Below are positions 24,211-35,751 of a stretch of 64,000 bases of DNA, in pieces. A program made the translations under genes and the position numbers. Each line of letters begins with the position of its first letter. Within the stretch, counting starts at the first letter, position 1. Origin of the DNA: Ampullaceana balthica (Eukaryota; Mollusca; Gastropoda; Lymnaeidae); the NCBI GenBank assembly GCA_944989445.1, contig CALYLW010001006.1, positions 244,639 through 308,638 on the forward strand, given 5' to 3'. Below the pieces are notes generated by a model. The model was not told where the DNA came from and did no database searches. It worked only from the letters and a program-made list of their open reading frames with translations.

Positions 24211-24787
24211 CAGGGGCGGATTAAGACTGCACGGGGCCCCTGGCTGCAATTCAAAATGGGGCCCTATCCAGATAGATAAAATGATTGCTAGCAGCTAATA
24301 TTAGACTGTAACTTGCACATATTCTTCCAAAATGATTATTCATGAAAAACCTAATTCGAAGAAATAACTTTTTGTCGGAATCCTAAAATTGAGTGTAGAA
24401 GACAATTTATAAAATTAAAAACACATGAAACAAAAAATTCACACCCCACCCGAAATCGAACCCGCCGCCGCTTGCACCATAAGCCTTAGTACTTCACATT
24501 CGGCCACGAGAGCTCATTTAGAGTTGACAATTTAAAATATATATATAATATTCTTTAATAATTTCTGTTATTGAGCCTATCAAATCAGGTTTTTTGACTG
24601 CTAAGACTATCGTGTGGGAAAAAGAGATCATTTTAATAGATGCGATTTTATTAATTTATCATATTTTCAGCAATTCATGTATACATTTGTCCACATTTAT
24701 TATAAAATATGCTAAGTTTAGGGGCCCTAAATCATCAGGGGCCCCTGGCTTTAGCCCGTTCAGCCCCCCCCCCTTAATCCGCCATAG
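24211..24787. mobile_element. 577-bp hAT-like element
   Basis: The left end CAGGGGCGGATTAAG pairs with the right end CTTAATCCGCCATAG. Flanking octamers GGATTACA (24203-24210) and GGCTTACA (24788-24795) agree at 7 of 8, an 8-bp target-site duplication as made by hAT transposases. GGGGCCCCTGGCT recurs just inside both ends. No transposase is visible, so it is probably non-autonomous. Confidence 0.85.
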
Positions 24788-25028
24788 GGCTTACACCAAA
24801 CTCTGCTCTAATCTCCGAAAGACTCAATTGTTTCTTTATAATCTTGGAGACCGTGTTTACGATTTGGCCACTCGTTTCAACATGAGCCCCCATGCAGACT
24901 TGATTGGCTCCAAACATATTTATGATAGGAACTCGCGTTTACACGTCGCTGGTTGTATGGAAGCAACTAAAAGAAGACAAGATTCTTTTATACCAACTAT
25001 AACATCAGCCAAACTAAATTGTGCCTGA
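24788..25028 (+). CDS. possible 3'-terminal coding exon, product unknown
   Basis: Immediately after the hAT-like element, one + frame reads AYTKLCSNLRKTQLFLYNLG and continues through DRVYDLATRFNMSPHADL to a TGA at 25026-25028. The composition is mixed, with no low-complexity or repeat character, unlike every other open frame here. AATAAA lies at 25041-25046 and a GT-rich stretch follows at about 25070. The frame stays open back through the transposon to 24594, but that part is transposon sequence. I do not recognise a family. It could be the last exon of a gene whose upstream part was hit by the transposon, a processed-gene relic, or chance. Confidence 0.3.
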
Positions 25029-25107
25029 ACATGAAGGACAAATAAAATATTAGTTTTTTGTTTCTTGAAAGTGTTTTTGTGGGTTATAGATATGAATTAA
25101 AGAAATG

Positions 25108-28100
25108 ACTTTATTGGTCGTGAGTGGGTTGTATGTACTACTGGGGTATTACTTTATTGGTCGTGAGTGGGTTGTATGTACTACTGGGGTATTACTTTAT
25201 TGGTCGTGAGTGGGTTGTATGTACTACTGGGGTATTACTTTATTGGTCGTGAGTGGGTTGTATGTACTACTGGGGTATTACTTTATTGGTCGTGAGTGGG
25301 TTGTATGTACTACTGGGGTATTACTTTATTGGTCGTGAGTGGGTTGTATGTACTACTGGGGTATTACTTTATTGGTCGTGAGTGGGTTGTATGTACTACT
25401 GGGGTATTACTTTATTGGTCGTGAGTGGGTTGTATGTACTACTGGGGTATTACTTTATTGGTCGTGAGTGGGTTGTATGTACTACTGGGGTATTACTTTA
25501 TTGGTCGTGAGTGGGTTGTATGTACTACTGGGGTATTACTTTATTGGTCGTGAGTGGGTTGTATGTACTACTGGGGTATTACTTTATTGGTCGTGAGTGG
25601 GTTGTATGTACTACTGGGGTATTACTTTATTGGTCGTGAGTGGGTTGTATGTACTACTGGGGTATTACTTTATTGGTCGTGAGTGGGTTGTATGTACTAC
25701 TGGGGTATTACTTTATTGGTCGTGAGTGGGTTGTATGTACTACTGGGGTATTACTTTATTGGTCGTGAGTGGGTTGTATGTACTACTGGGGTCTTACTTT
25801 ATTGGTCGTGAGTGGGTTGTATGTACTACTGGGGTATTACTTTATTGGTCGGTGAGTGGGTTGTATGTACTACTGGGGTATTACTTTATTGGTCGTGAGT
25901 GGGTTGTATGTACTACTGGGGTATTACTTTATTGGTCGGTGAGTGGGTTGTATGTACTACTGGGGTATTACTTTATTGGTCGTGAGTGGGTTGTATGTAC
26001 TACTGGGGTATTACTTTATTGGTCGTGAGTGGGTTGTATGTACTACTGGGGTATTACTTTATTGGTCGTGAGTGGGTTGTATGTACTACTGGGGTATTAC
26101 TTTATTGGTCGTGAGTGGGTTGTATGTACTACTGGGGTATTACTTTATTGGTCGTGAGTGGGTTGTATGTACTACTGGGGTATTACTTTATTGGTCGTGA
26201 GTGGGTTGTATGTACTACTGGGGTATTACTTTATTGGTCGTGAGTGGGTTGTATGTACTACTGGGGTATTACTTTATTGGTCGTGAGTGGGTTGTATGTA
26301 CTACTGGGGTATTACTTTATTGGTCGTGAGTGGGTTGTATGTACTACTGGGGTATTACTTTATTGGTCGTGAGTGGGTTGTATGTACTACTGGGGTATTA
26401 CTTTATTGGTCGTGAGTGGGTTGTATGTACTACTGGGGTATTACTTTATTGGTCGTGAGTGGGTTGTATGTACTACTGGGGTATTACTTTATTGGTCGTG
26501 AGTGGGTTGTATGTACTACTGGGGTATTACTTTATTGGTCGTGAGTGGGTTGTATGTACTACTGGGGTATTACTTTATTGGTCGTGAGTGGGTTGTATGT
26601 ACTACTGGGGTATTACTTTATTGGTCGTGAGTGGGTTGTATGTACTACTGGGGTATTACTTTATTGGTCGTGAGTGGGTTGTATGTACTACTGGGGTATT
26701 ACTTTATTGGTCGTGAGTGGGTTGTATGTACTACTGGGGTATTACTTTATTGGTCGTGAGTGGGTTGTATGTACTACTGGGGTATTACTTTATTGGTCGT
26801 GAGTGGGTTGTATGTACTACTGGGGTATTACTTTATTGGTCGTGAGTGGGTTGTATGTACTACTGGGGTATTACTTTATTGGTCGTGAGTGGGTTGTATG
26901 TACTACTGGGGTATTACTTTATTGGTCGTGAGTGGGTTGTATGTACTACTGGGGTATTACTTTATTGGTCGTGAGTGGGTTGTATGTACTACTGGGGTAT
27001 TACTTTATTGGTCGTGAGTGGGTTGTATGTACTACTGGGGTATTACTTTATTGGTCGTGAGTGGGTTGTATGTACTACTGGGGTATTACTTTATTGGTCG
27101 TGAGTGGGTTGTATGTACTACTGGGGTATTACTTTATTGGTCGTGAGTGGGTTGTATGTACTACTGGGGTATTACTTTATTGGTCGTGAGTGGGTTGTAT
27201 GTACTACTGGGGTATTACTTTATTGGTCGTGAGTGGGTTGTATGTACTACTGGGGTATTACTTTATTGGTCGTGAGTGGGTTGTATGTACTACTGGGGTA
27301 TTACTTTATTGGTCGTGAGTGGGTTGTATGTACTACTGGGGTATTACTTTATTGGTCGTGAGTGGGTTGTATGTACTACTGGGGTATTACTTTATTGGTC
27401 GTGAGTGGGTTGTATGTACTACTGGGGTATTACTTTATTGGTCGTGAGTGGGTTGTATGTACTACTGGGGTATTACTTTATTGGTCGTGAGTGGGTTGTA
27501 TGTACTACTGGGGTATTACTTTATTGGTCGTGAGTGGGTTGTATGTACTACTGGGGTATTACTTTATTGGTCGTGTGTGGGTTGTATGTACTACTGGGGT
27601 ATTACTTTATTGGTCGTGTGTGGGTTGTATGTACTACTGGGGTATTACTTTATTGGTCGTGAGTGGGTTGTATGTACTACTGGGGTATTACTTTATTGGT
27701 CGTGAGTGGGTTGTATGTACTACTGGGGTATTACTTTATTGGTCGTGAGTGGGTTGTATGTACTACTGGGGTATTACTTTATTGGTCGTGAGTGGGTTGT
27801 ATGTACTACTGGGGTATTACTTTATTGGTCGTGAGTGGGTTGTATGTACTACTGGGGTATTACTTTATTGGTCGTGAGTGGGTTGTATGTACTACTGGGG
27901 TATTACTTTATTGGTCGTGGTGGGTTGTATGTACTACTGGGGTATTACTTTATTGGTCGTGAGTGGGTTGTATGTACTACTGGGGTATTACTTTATTGGT
28001 CGTGAGTGGGTTGTATGTACTACTGGGGTATTACTTTATTGGTCGGTGTGTGGGTTGTATGTACTACTGGGGTATTACTTTATTGGTCGTGTGTGGGTTG

Positions 28101-29292
28101 TATGTACTACTGGGGTATTACTTTATTGGTCGGTGAGTGGGTTGTATGTACTACTGGGGTATTACTTTATTGGTCGTGTGTGGGTTGTATGTACTACTGG
28201 GGTATTACTTTATTGGTCGTGAGTGGGTTGTATGTACTACTGGGGTATTACTTTATTGATCGTGAGTCGGTTGTATGTACTACTGGGGGTATTACTATAT
28301 TGGTCGTGAGTGGGTTGTATGTACTACTGGGGTATTTCTTTATTGGTCGTGAGTCGGTTGTATGTACTACTGGGGTATTACTTTATTGGTCGGTGAGTGG
28401 GTTGTATGTACTACTGGGGTATTACTTTATTGGTCGTGAGTGGGTTGTATGTACTACTGGGGTATTACTTTATTGGTCGGTGAGTGGGTTGTATGTACTA
28501 CTGGGGTATTACTTTATTGGTCGTGAGTGGGTTGTATGTACTACTGGGGTATTACTTTATTGGTCGGTGAGTGGGTTGTATGTACTACTGGGGTATTACT
28601 TTATTGGTCGTGAGTGGGTTGTATGTACTACTGGGGTATTACTTTATTGGTCGGTGAGTGGGTTGTATGTACTACTGGGGTATTACTTTATTGGTCGTGA
28701 GTGGGTTGTATGTACTACTGGGGTATTACTTTATTGGTCGGTGAGTGGGTTGTATGTACTACTGGGGTATTACTTTATTGGTCGTGAGTGGGTTGTATGT
28801 ACTACTGGGGTATTACTTTATTGGTCGTGAGTCGGTTGTATGTACTACTGGGGTATTACTTTATTGGTCGTGAGTGGGTTGTATGTACTACTGGGGTATT
28901 ACTTTATTGGTCGTGAGTGGGTTGTATGTACTACTGGGGTATTACTTTATTGGTCGTGAGTGGGTTGTATGTACTACTGGGGTATTACTTTATTGGTCGT
29001 GAGTCGGTTGTATGTACTACTGGGGTATTACTTTATTGGTCGTGAGTGGGTTGTATGTACTACTGGGGTATTACTTTATTGGTCGTGAGTGAGTTGTATG
29101 TACTACTGGGGTATTACTTTATTGGTCGTGAGTCGGTTGTATGTACTACTGGGGTATTACTTTATTGGTCGTGAGTGGGTTGTATATACTACTGGGGTAT
29201 TACTTTATTGGTCGTGAGTGGGTTGTATGTACTACTGGGGTATTACTTTATTGGTCGTGAGTGAGTTGTATGTACTGCTGCGGTATTACTTT
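25108..29292. repeat. 43-bp minisatellite, about 97 copies (4.2 kb)
   Basis: Units begin TTGTATGTACTACTGGGGTA and continue TTACTTTATTGGTCGTGAGTGGG in two overlapping parts. Copies from 25108 to about 27560 are nearly all identical. Later units carry GTGTGTGGG, GAGTCGG, GAGTGAG and one-base insertions (GGTCGGTGAG). Between 28380 and 28800 43-bp and 44-bp units alternate, giving an 87-bp dimer. Open frames such as 28006-28830 exist because these insertions change phase around the in-frame TGA; they are not genes. Confidence 0.98.
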
Positions 29293-29474
29293 CTTGTGGA
29301 GCATGATGTTCTCGTGAGGTATGATATTCTTTAAGGGCATGATGCTCTTGCGGGGTATGATGCTCTTGAGGGCTATAATGTTCTTCAGGGGTATGATGTT
29401 CTCGTGAGGTATGATGTTCTTGAGGGGTATGATGTTCTCATGAGGTATGATATTCTTGTGGGTTATGATGTTCT
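29293..29474. repeat. 18-bp minisatellite, left part, about 10 diverged copies
   Basis: Tandem GTTCTTGTGAGGTATGAT-type units (GTTCTCGTGAGGTATGAT, CTCTTGCGGGGTATGATG). It directly follows the 43-bp array and is more diverged than the right part, from which it is separated by a LINE insertion. Confidence 0.92.
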
Positions 29475-29978
29475 CAACTTGAACTTGTACTATCCCTTAA
29501 CCCGTCGTTGGGGCACCATCGTGAACTGCTCACTAACACATGCCATTTGTCCCGGTCCTGTGCTGCCCTTTGAGAGTCGCTGAATGACAGGCCGGTCCAC
29601 TCTTTGATATCGTTCTCCCATCTCTTCTTTTGTCTGCCTCTTTTCTTTCCCACCTGGACTGTGCCTTGCATTATAGTTTTTGCGAGACCTCCAGTTCTTG
29701 TCACGTGTCCGCTCCTTCGTAATTTCCTCTTCTTAATGGAGGTGAGATGGTCCTCGTAGGGGCCAATGACAGTACTTATTGTGTTGCGGACCGCTTCCTT
29801 AGTGATGCGCGCTGTGTATGAGATGTTCAATAACTTTATGAAACATCTCATCTCTCGCGCATTGATTCTTCTTTGGAGGTCTGCAGTGAGCGTCCAATCC
29901 TCACAACCATACAAGAAGACCGACATCGCCAGAGAGCGCATTAGCCGGATCTTTGTTCTCAGGGAGAGCTTCTTGCTT
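29475..29978 (-). pseudogene. 5'-truncated LINE, C-terminal part of reverse transcriptase ORF
   Basis: On the - strand the product reads KIRLMRSLAMSVFLYGCEDW, then a conserved-looking block ending KKRGRQKKRWENDIKEW. This is the region downstream of the reverse transcriptase palm in non-LTR retrotransposons, including the typical K-R-G-R-x-x-x-R-W signature. The catalytic core is absent. It sits inside the 18-bp array, and TGTTCT occurs at both junctions (29469-29474 and 29979-29984), a possible short target duplication. The open frame covers 29474-29941 from an internal ATG. Confidence 0.85.
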
Positions 29979-30762
29979 TGTTCTTAAAGGGTACGGTATT
30001 CTTGAGGGGTATGATGTTCTTGTGAGGTATGATGTTCTTGAGGGGTATGATATTCTCGTGAGGTATGATGTTCTTGAGGGGCATGATGTTCTTAAAGGGT
30101 ATTATATTCTTGAGGGGTATGATGTTCTTGTGAGGTATGATGTTCTTGAGGGGTATGATATTCTCGTGAGGTATGATGTTCTTGAGGGGCATGATGTTCT
30201 TAAAGGGTATTATATTCTTGAGGGGTATGATATTCTTGTGAGGTATGATGTTCTTGAGGGGTATGATGTTCTTAAAGGGTATTATATTCTTGAGGGGTAT
30301 GATGTTCTTGTGAGGTATGATGTTCTTGTGAGGTATGATGTTCTTGAGGGGCATGATGTTCTTGTGAGGTATGATGTTCTTGAGGGGCATGATGTTCTTA
30401 AAGGGTATTATATTCTTGAGGGGTATGATGTTCTTGTGAGGTATGATGTTCTTGTGAGGTATGATGTTCTTGAGGGGTATGATGTTCTTGTGAGGTATGA
30501 TGTTCTTGAGGGGCATGATGTTCTTAAAGGGTATTATATTCTTGAGGGGTATGATGTTCTTGTGAGGTATGATGTTCTTGTGAGGTATGATGTTCTTGTG
30601 AGGTATGATGTTCTTGTGAGGTATGATGTTCTTGTGAGGTATGATGTTCTTGTGAGGTATGATTTTCTTGTGAAGTATGATGCTCTTGTGACGTATGATG
30701 TTCTTAAGGGGTATGATGTTCTGATCGAGTTGATGTTCTTGTTGGGTATGATGTTCTGATTG
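29979..30762. repeat. 18-bp minisatellite, right part, about 43 copies
   Basis: Tandem GTTCTTGTGAGGTATGAT and GTTCTTGAGGGGTATGAT units with an AAAGGGTATTATATTCTT variant that recurs every five to eight units. The 18-bp unit keeps frames of 268 codons (+) and 278 codons (-) open at once; neither is credible as a gene. Confidence 0.96.
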
Positions 30763-30901
30763 GTAATATCGTTGTTGGGATTTGACTTTTACCATGCCTC
30801 AATTTCTCAAAAACAAATATCTAATCCTTTTTCTTTTAGCTTCACTAACTTTATCCTTGTATTTTCTTGTTCTCTTATAGCCGTTTAACCCACATGCTTG
30901 T
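30763..30901. other. spacer left of the hAT element
   Basis: AT-rich flank of the outer hAT-like element. It may continue the LINE piece found at 37524, but I could not confirm this by translation. Confidence 0.35.
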
Positions 30902-31490
30902 ATTCCTATTAGGGATGTACCGGATTTCAGCTCCGGCTCCTGTAAATCCTGAATCCGACCAATTTTGAAAATCTGGCTCCGCCTTCAGCTCCAATTTTGC
31001 CGGATTTTCCGCCGCATTTGGACCGGATTTGGCAATAGCACAGTAGCACTTCCAGTTTAGTATTTCTCGCTGACGTAAATAAAATTTAAAAAAAAACAAA
31101 AAAAAACCACACTTATTTGAATTATAATGGTGCATTACTTCATGAGTTTGTGGGACTTGAATACAGCGATACGTCGGTATACGTCTGCTTTGGTATAAGT
31201 ACAACTCGGTATACGTCCTGTTTGGACGTGAAACATTTTTCTTTGTATACGAACTTTGTTTGGAATACGACCCGCGTGCTAGAACTTGTATGGGGTCGTC
31301 CATAAAAGACGTCACGCGATTTTTGCCGATCCCCCCTCCTCGTCACAAAAAGTTAGCCTCCCGTCAAATATAACGTCATAAAGTTTTTTCCCCTCCCCAC
31401 CCCCAATAAAAGCTGTATTTCTTATTTGATAATTAGCCTTTTTGTCATTTAAATATGTTTTTAGTTAAGTGTAAAGGTTGGGCCAGACTA

Positions 31491-31514
31491 TCAAATGCTC
31501 GCGCGAGCATTTGA
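31491..31514. repeat. perfect 24-bp palindrome in the left terminus
   Basis: TCAAATGCTCGC is followed directly by its reverse complement. The right terminus carries GCATTTGATCA-type repeats instead of the perfect palindrome. It could bind a transposase or form a hairpin. Confidence 0.85.
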
Positions 31515-31859
31515 TCAAACGCACTATTTTATTGGCGAATGCAGATGTAATAGAAGTAAACATTAATCACGTGACTTGACTTTACAGCTGATCTTAATTT
31601 TAATGGCTGCCACTTTCTTTGATTCTAGTCTAATTATTATATATCAGCTCTACAAAATCGTAATGAAAACAAGGAAAATACGCTAATATTCTCAATGAAA
31701 ACAAATCCTCAGCATACCAAATGGTCTTTAAAATCTAATAATATCTACGCGACGTCTTCACTTTAAAGGACAACATTTGAATCGAACAAATACTCTGATC
31801 ATACTTCGTGACATAATAGGCCTAATAATAGTAATAGTGCTACTTGTACTTCTAACTTA

Positions 31860-34550
31860 CTACTACAACTACTACTACTACTACTAGAAATAGTCTGCTG
31901 TTACTGATCACTGATAAGTTATCAAGTTCAAGAAACTTCAAAATCATAATGGTAAGTTCAGTTATTATTAATTTTTTTATATTATAGCTTAGTTTTTAAG
32001 GAAAGCACATAAATATTATATTATGATAGAATATTATTTTATTAATAAAAAAAATATTAATGTATTTATTATTTATATCTAAATTTAATATTATCAATAT
32101 GTACCATAGACCTGGAATGTATGAATCACTTTGAATTAATTAATAATAACTTAATAACAATAACAAAACATAATTGTCATATTATTAATAGTATTATCGA
32201 ATGAATTTGCTTATTTATATTATAATACTAATAACTTTTATTAAAATATTAATATTAAAAATAGGGCTGCGGAAAATAACAATAAATTAATCGATTAATC
32301 ATTAAAAATAAAATTTAATTAAAATTTAAGAAAATATTTTGAATATTTTTTTTTCCAATTTATTTTTAATTTATATTTTTTGTAACTAGCATACTTTTCC
32401 CTTGTATTATTTTTATTTATTTAGACGCGCATACATAAACAAAAAGGTTTTTCTACCTTATTTCTTGCATAGCAATGAAAGAGTAAAACATAATTTAAAT
32501 TACCAAAACAATGTAAATTTCCAAATTTTAGCAACATGTCCTTTTTTTTAATATATTGAGTTTTAAATATTTTTTTTAAAGATAGTTAAAAATATGCATA
32601 TTTGTTTTTCAGAAAGAATAGACTACATCCAATAGCACCGACTTTCATTTAGATGATGACAGCATGTTTGAATCCTATTCGATACCAAGTCACTCTACTA
32701 AGTTATTGGAGCAAGAGATATAAAAAAATTAATTTAATTATGAAGAATGAAACAAATTCCTCATTACTATTCTTACTACTTACATAAATGTATTTAAATT
32801 CATTTTTATCCTCTTTCTGTTATTACAAGGCTAAGAGACTTTAATATGTTTTAGATTCAATACTACCACAAGACTTGTAAAATAAGCAAATTATTTTGAA
32901 AATCATGAAATATCACCAGATCATTTCAGTAGTTATCATGATTAGAAACTAGTTACCAACCATCTGAAATTTATATCAATAAATGTTTAATAGTATTGTA
33001 AATATTTTTTTTTAAAACAACCAAAATTAGGTTACTGTTTTAATTGTAGTTGTATCAAATTACTCTATGTTGAGGCAATTTTGTTCCTTGCCTAAACACA
33101 AAAATTTAAAAGCCATCACTGCTAGAATGATATTGAGAAGTTGAAAGATTAGGATTGAAAGGCTTAAGTACTAAAATAGATTTGGGCTCTATTTAACATT
33201 TTTTTCTCCAATTTGTAGAGAATTGGTTAGAGTAATAGTAATAAGACCAAAGAAAAGATGAATATCTAATAAATAAGAATTTTAATAAATCTAAACAATT
33301 TGAAAGGAAAACAAGTAATCATTAATCAAAAGTAATGCATTTAAATTAAACTAAAATAAATGTTTGTTTAAATAGGAGTTATTATTAAATAATCTGTTGT
33401 TGTGAATGTTTTTTGAAAAATTAATAAGTTTCTAAATCTATATTTGATTTATACAAGTTATAACTAATAATTAAATCTAAACATTACTTGTTCCTTTCAA
33501 TGCTACATACATTTTTAATATATTGTATATATATAAATATAAATATAATGTATATAAAATAATATATATATACACAATGATAATTACATGATTTGAGCAC
33601 CTATACACACATGCAGTTTCAAAATGTATTCAAAAATAAAGTTATGGTTTTTAATGTGTCTTTCATTCAAATTTTGACAATAAATTATAGTGAATAATCT
33701 TGTTTCTACATAAAAATAAAAGAGTAAAAGTGTTTGGGACTTGAAAAAAAAATTAAGAAAGTGAAAGCTAATGAGTGCAATATTTCATAAAAGTATATAT
33801 ATGTTTTCATTTTCAGATTTGGCTTTTAGCAATAAATTTTAACAATCTTCATTTTCTAAAGTTTAAAAAGAAAAATATTATTAACTTAATATCCTGCATT
33901 TTTTTCAAGTAAAAATAATATGGTTTTTATTTATAAATAACCTGAATACACCTTCTGATTACATCTTAGTGTCTGCTATGTTTTTATTACATATAATTTA
34001 TTTATAAGTAAATAAAATAGTTTAGGCCATGTTGCATTAAACTGTAATAAATTGCTACTTTTTATTTAATTATACATTTCTTATTTTATGTTTGATGAAA
34101 TTTTTGTATTCAGTCCTGTTTATAATACACATCACTCACCTCAAATAAAATTGTAAGTGCATATGGTTCTTATTGGTCAGAGAATTTTACAATATATGTG
34201 TATAGTACAATAACAAATGAATTGAAGTTTTATGGAATAAGTAATTTATAGGACAGTTACATTTTCTTAGTTATATTTCAAGAGAATATGATTAAATTGT
34301 TTGTATAATATTTCAAGTGATGGTGATAAGTCTAATATAGTAATAGTAGGTTAGCTTTTAATTTTTTTTATATGTATTAATTTTTTTTAAAACTTATTAA
34401 ATATGGGTATTTAAAAAAGATGATTCATAGTAGCTATAGGTTTTGTATTTTATTTGGATTGTTGTTTTTCTTGTACATGCACCAATTAAAAATACATTCA
34501 ACAAAGTTGAAAGTATTGGCCAGACATAATGTAATCAGATGTTATTATAG
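31860..34550. other. AT-rich interior of the 5-kb element
   Basis: About 2.7 kb of strongly AT-rich sequence with no usable open frame. At about 32273 AGGGCTGCGGAAAATAAC followed by TTAATCGATTAATC resembles the left end of the element at 48072-48490, perhaps a fragment. Short ATATAT runs occur near 33525-33572. Confidence 0.6.
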
Positions 34551-34582
34551 GTCGGGGGGGGGGTGTGGACCGCACCGGGTGA

Positions 34583-35256
34583 CAGTGGCATAGCCAGGGT
34601 CATCTGCGCCTGGGGACATTACACAAATTCTGCACCCCTTCTCGGACTGACAGATTTTTCCTTAAAAGAAATTGTTTGCAATCGCATAGAGAATTATTAG
34701 TCTGTATTGTAATTCATTAAAATACCAGATGCTTCGAAAATGAACCATATAAACCGCAAAATTTCAAAAAATTTCTAGGGGGCTCATTGTCGGTCCGGGA
34801 AGGGGCGCAAAATTTGTGTCATGTCCACGGGCGCAGATGACCCTAGCTACGCCACTGGTCATTGCATCAGCATTGTTATGTTATTGTGACCGACAGTCGG
34901 CTAGAGGTATGTTAACATATTCCAGTTTCTCTACGATAACCCTTTCAAGGCTTGCTGCGTCTTTGGAATGTATATGAACAAAACCTAAAAATGATTCTTT
35001 AATGGTTACTTTTTTAGTTTGAAAAGCCACATGGCGCCCCTTAATGCTCAATGGGGGTGCCAAAATCATGCTTGCCAACTGGTTTGTAAAGAAGATATTT
35101 GTGGAGCTCCAAAATTCAATCTTGCAAACGTATTTGAAGTACATTAGTTTTCATCAAAATTAATTTAAATAATTAATTTTAATACTCATTTTGGCGCCCC
35201 CTAATGTGGCGCCCGGGGACATATGTCCCCCCCTGCACCCCCTAGCTACGCCACTG
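34583..35256 (-). mobile_element. 674-bp hAT-like element with transposase remnant
   Basis: The left end CAGTGGCATAGCCAGGG and right end CCCCCTAGCTACGCCACTG are inverted repeats, flanked by a perfect 8-bp duplication CCGGGTGA (34575-34582 and 35257-35264). A further inverted end, GACCCTAGCTACGCCACTG, lies at 34839-34857, so 34583-34857 looks like a shorter derivative with the same ends joined to the remaining transposase-bearing part. Confidence 0.88.
34858..35144 (-). pseudogene. hAT transposase fragment (ZMYM/TTF-type family)
   Basis: The - strand reads KKVTIKESFLGFVHIHSKDA, then ASLERVIVEKLE and IPLADCRSQ, followed by a stop and HNNADAM in the same frame. This resembles the middle of hAT transposases of the zinc-finger MYM-like group, where E-x-F-L-G-F is followed by a helix and then C-R-x-Q-x-Y-D-N/G-A. 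The stop replaces the residue before that acidic block. Only about 95 residues of a usually 600-800 residue protein remain, so it is inactive. Confidence 0.75.
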
Positions 35257-35542
35257 CCGGGTGACACCATCACAAGAGGTGACACCAAACTGTAAAATTC
35301 CGTATGTTCCGTTGTTTGGCGGAGGAGTTGTTTTGTTTTTTTTATTTGTTTTTTTTTGTGTGTGAGGGGGGGGGGTTCCGCGCGGCAAAGCTCTGTGACG
35401 TCATCTTGGAAGGGTGTCTAAGTTTTTTGTGGCCGGAGGGGGGGGGTAATAAAATAGGAAAAAATTGCCAATAAATAATTATGTATAAAATAAATTAATG
35501 TAAATATATATAGGCATAGGCCCAATTAACTAACTAAAATAA

Positions 35543-35751
35543 GGGGCCGTCCATAAAGTATGCCACGCTATTTTTAACTCCCCCCTCCACCCTGTCACAA
35601 ATCTCGGACCCCCCCCCCACCTAAAGTACGTCACTCTTTCGAACAAAACTAATTTTTTATTAACACAAACTGTCACACAATGTATTCCCCTGTCACACTT
35701 TTTTACACCCCCTCCCCCCTCTGGTGCGTGACTTACTTTATGGACGGCTCC
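35543..35751. mobile_element. 209-bp GGGGCCGTCC-family miniature element
   Basis: The left end GGGGCCGTCCATAAAGTA pairs with the right end TACTTTATGGACGGCTCC, and TAA flanks both sides (35540-35542, 35752-35754). Internal C-runs and GTGACG-like motifs are shared with the other family members. It lies inside the 5-kb element. Confidence 0.88.

Larger units (their letters stand above)
34551..35331. mobile_element. second copy of the 21.3-kb miniature element, interrupted
   Basis: GTGGACCGCACCGGGTGAC (34565-34583) and, after the inserted hAT, CACCATCACAAGAGGTGACA then CCAAACTGTAAAA and GTTTGGCGGAGGAG match 21340-21420 in the same order. The outer ends are lost or diverged. Confidence 0.65.

Noticed and set aside
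28006..28830. 274-codon + strand frame resembling a membrane protein (hydrophobic LYVLLGYYFIG repeats)
   Set aside because: Hydrophobicity comes from the T/G-rich 43-bp unit. The frame survives only where one-base insertions shift phase past an in-frame TGA.
25108..29292. CRISPR array
   Set aside because: Units are contiguous with no unique spacers, and the context is eukaryotic.
29959..30795. 278-codon - strand frame with IIPHKNIIPLKN repeats
   Set aside because: It overlaps an equally long + strand frame in the same 18-bp array. Neither shows non-repeat sequence of note.
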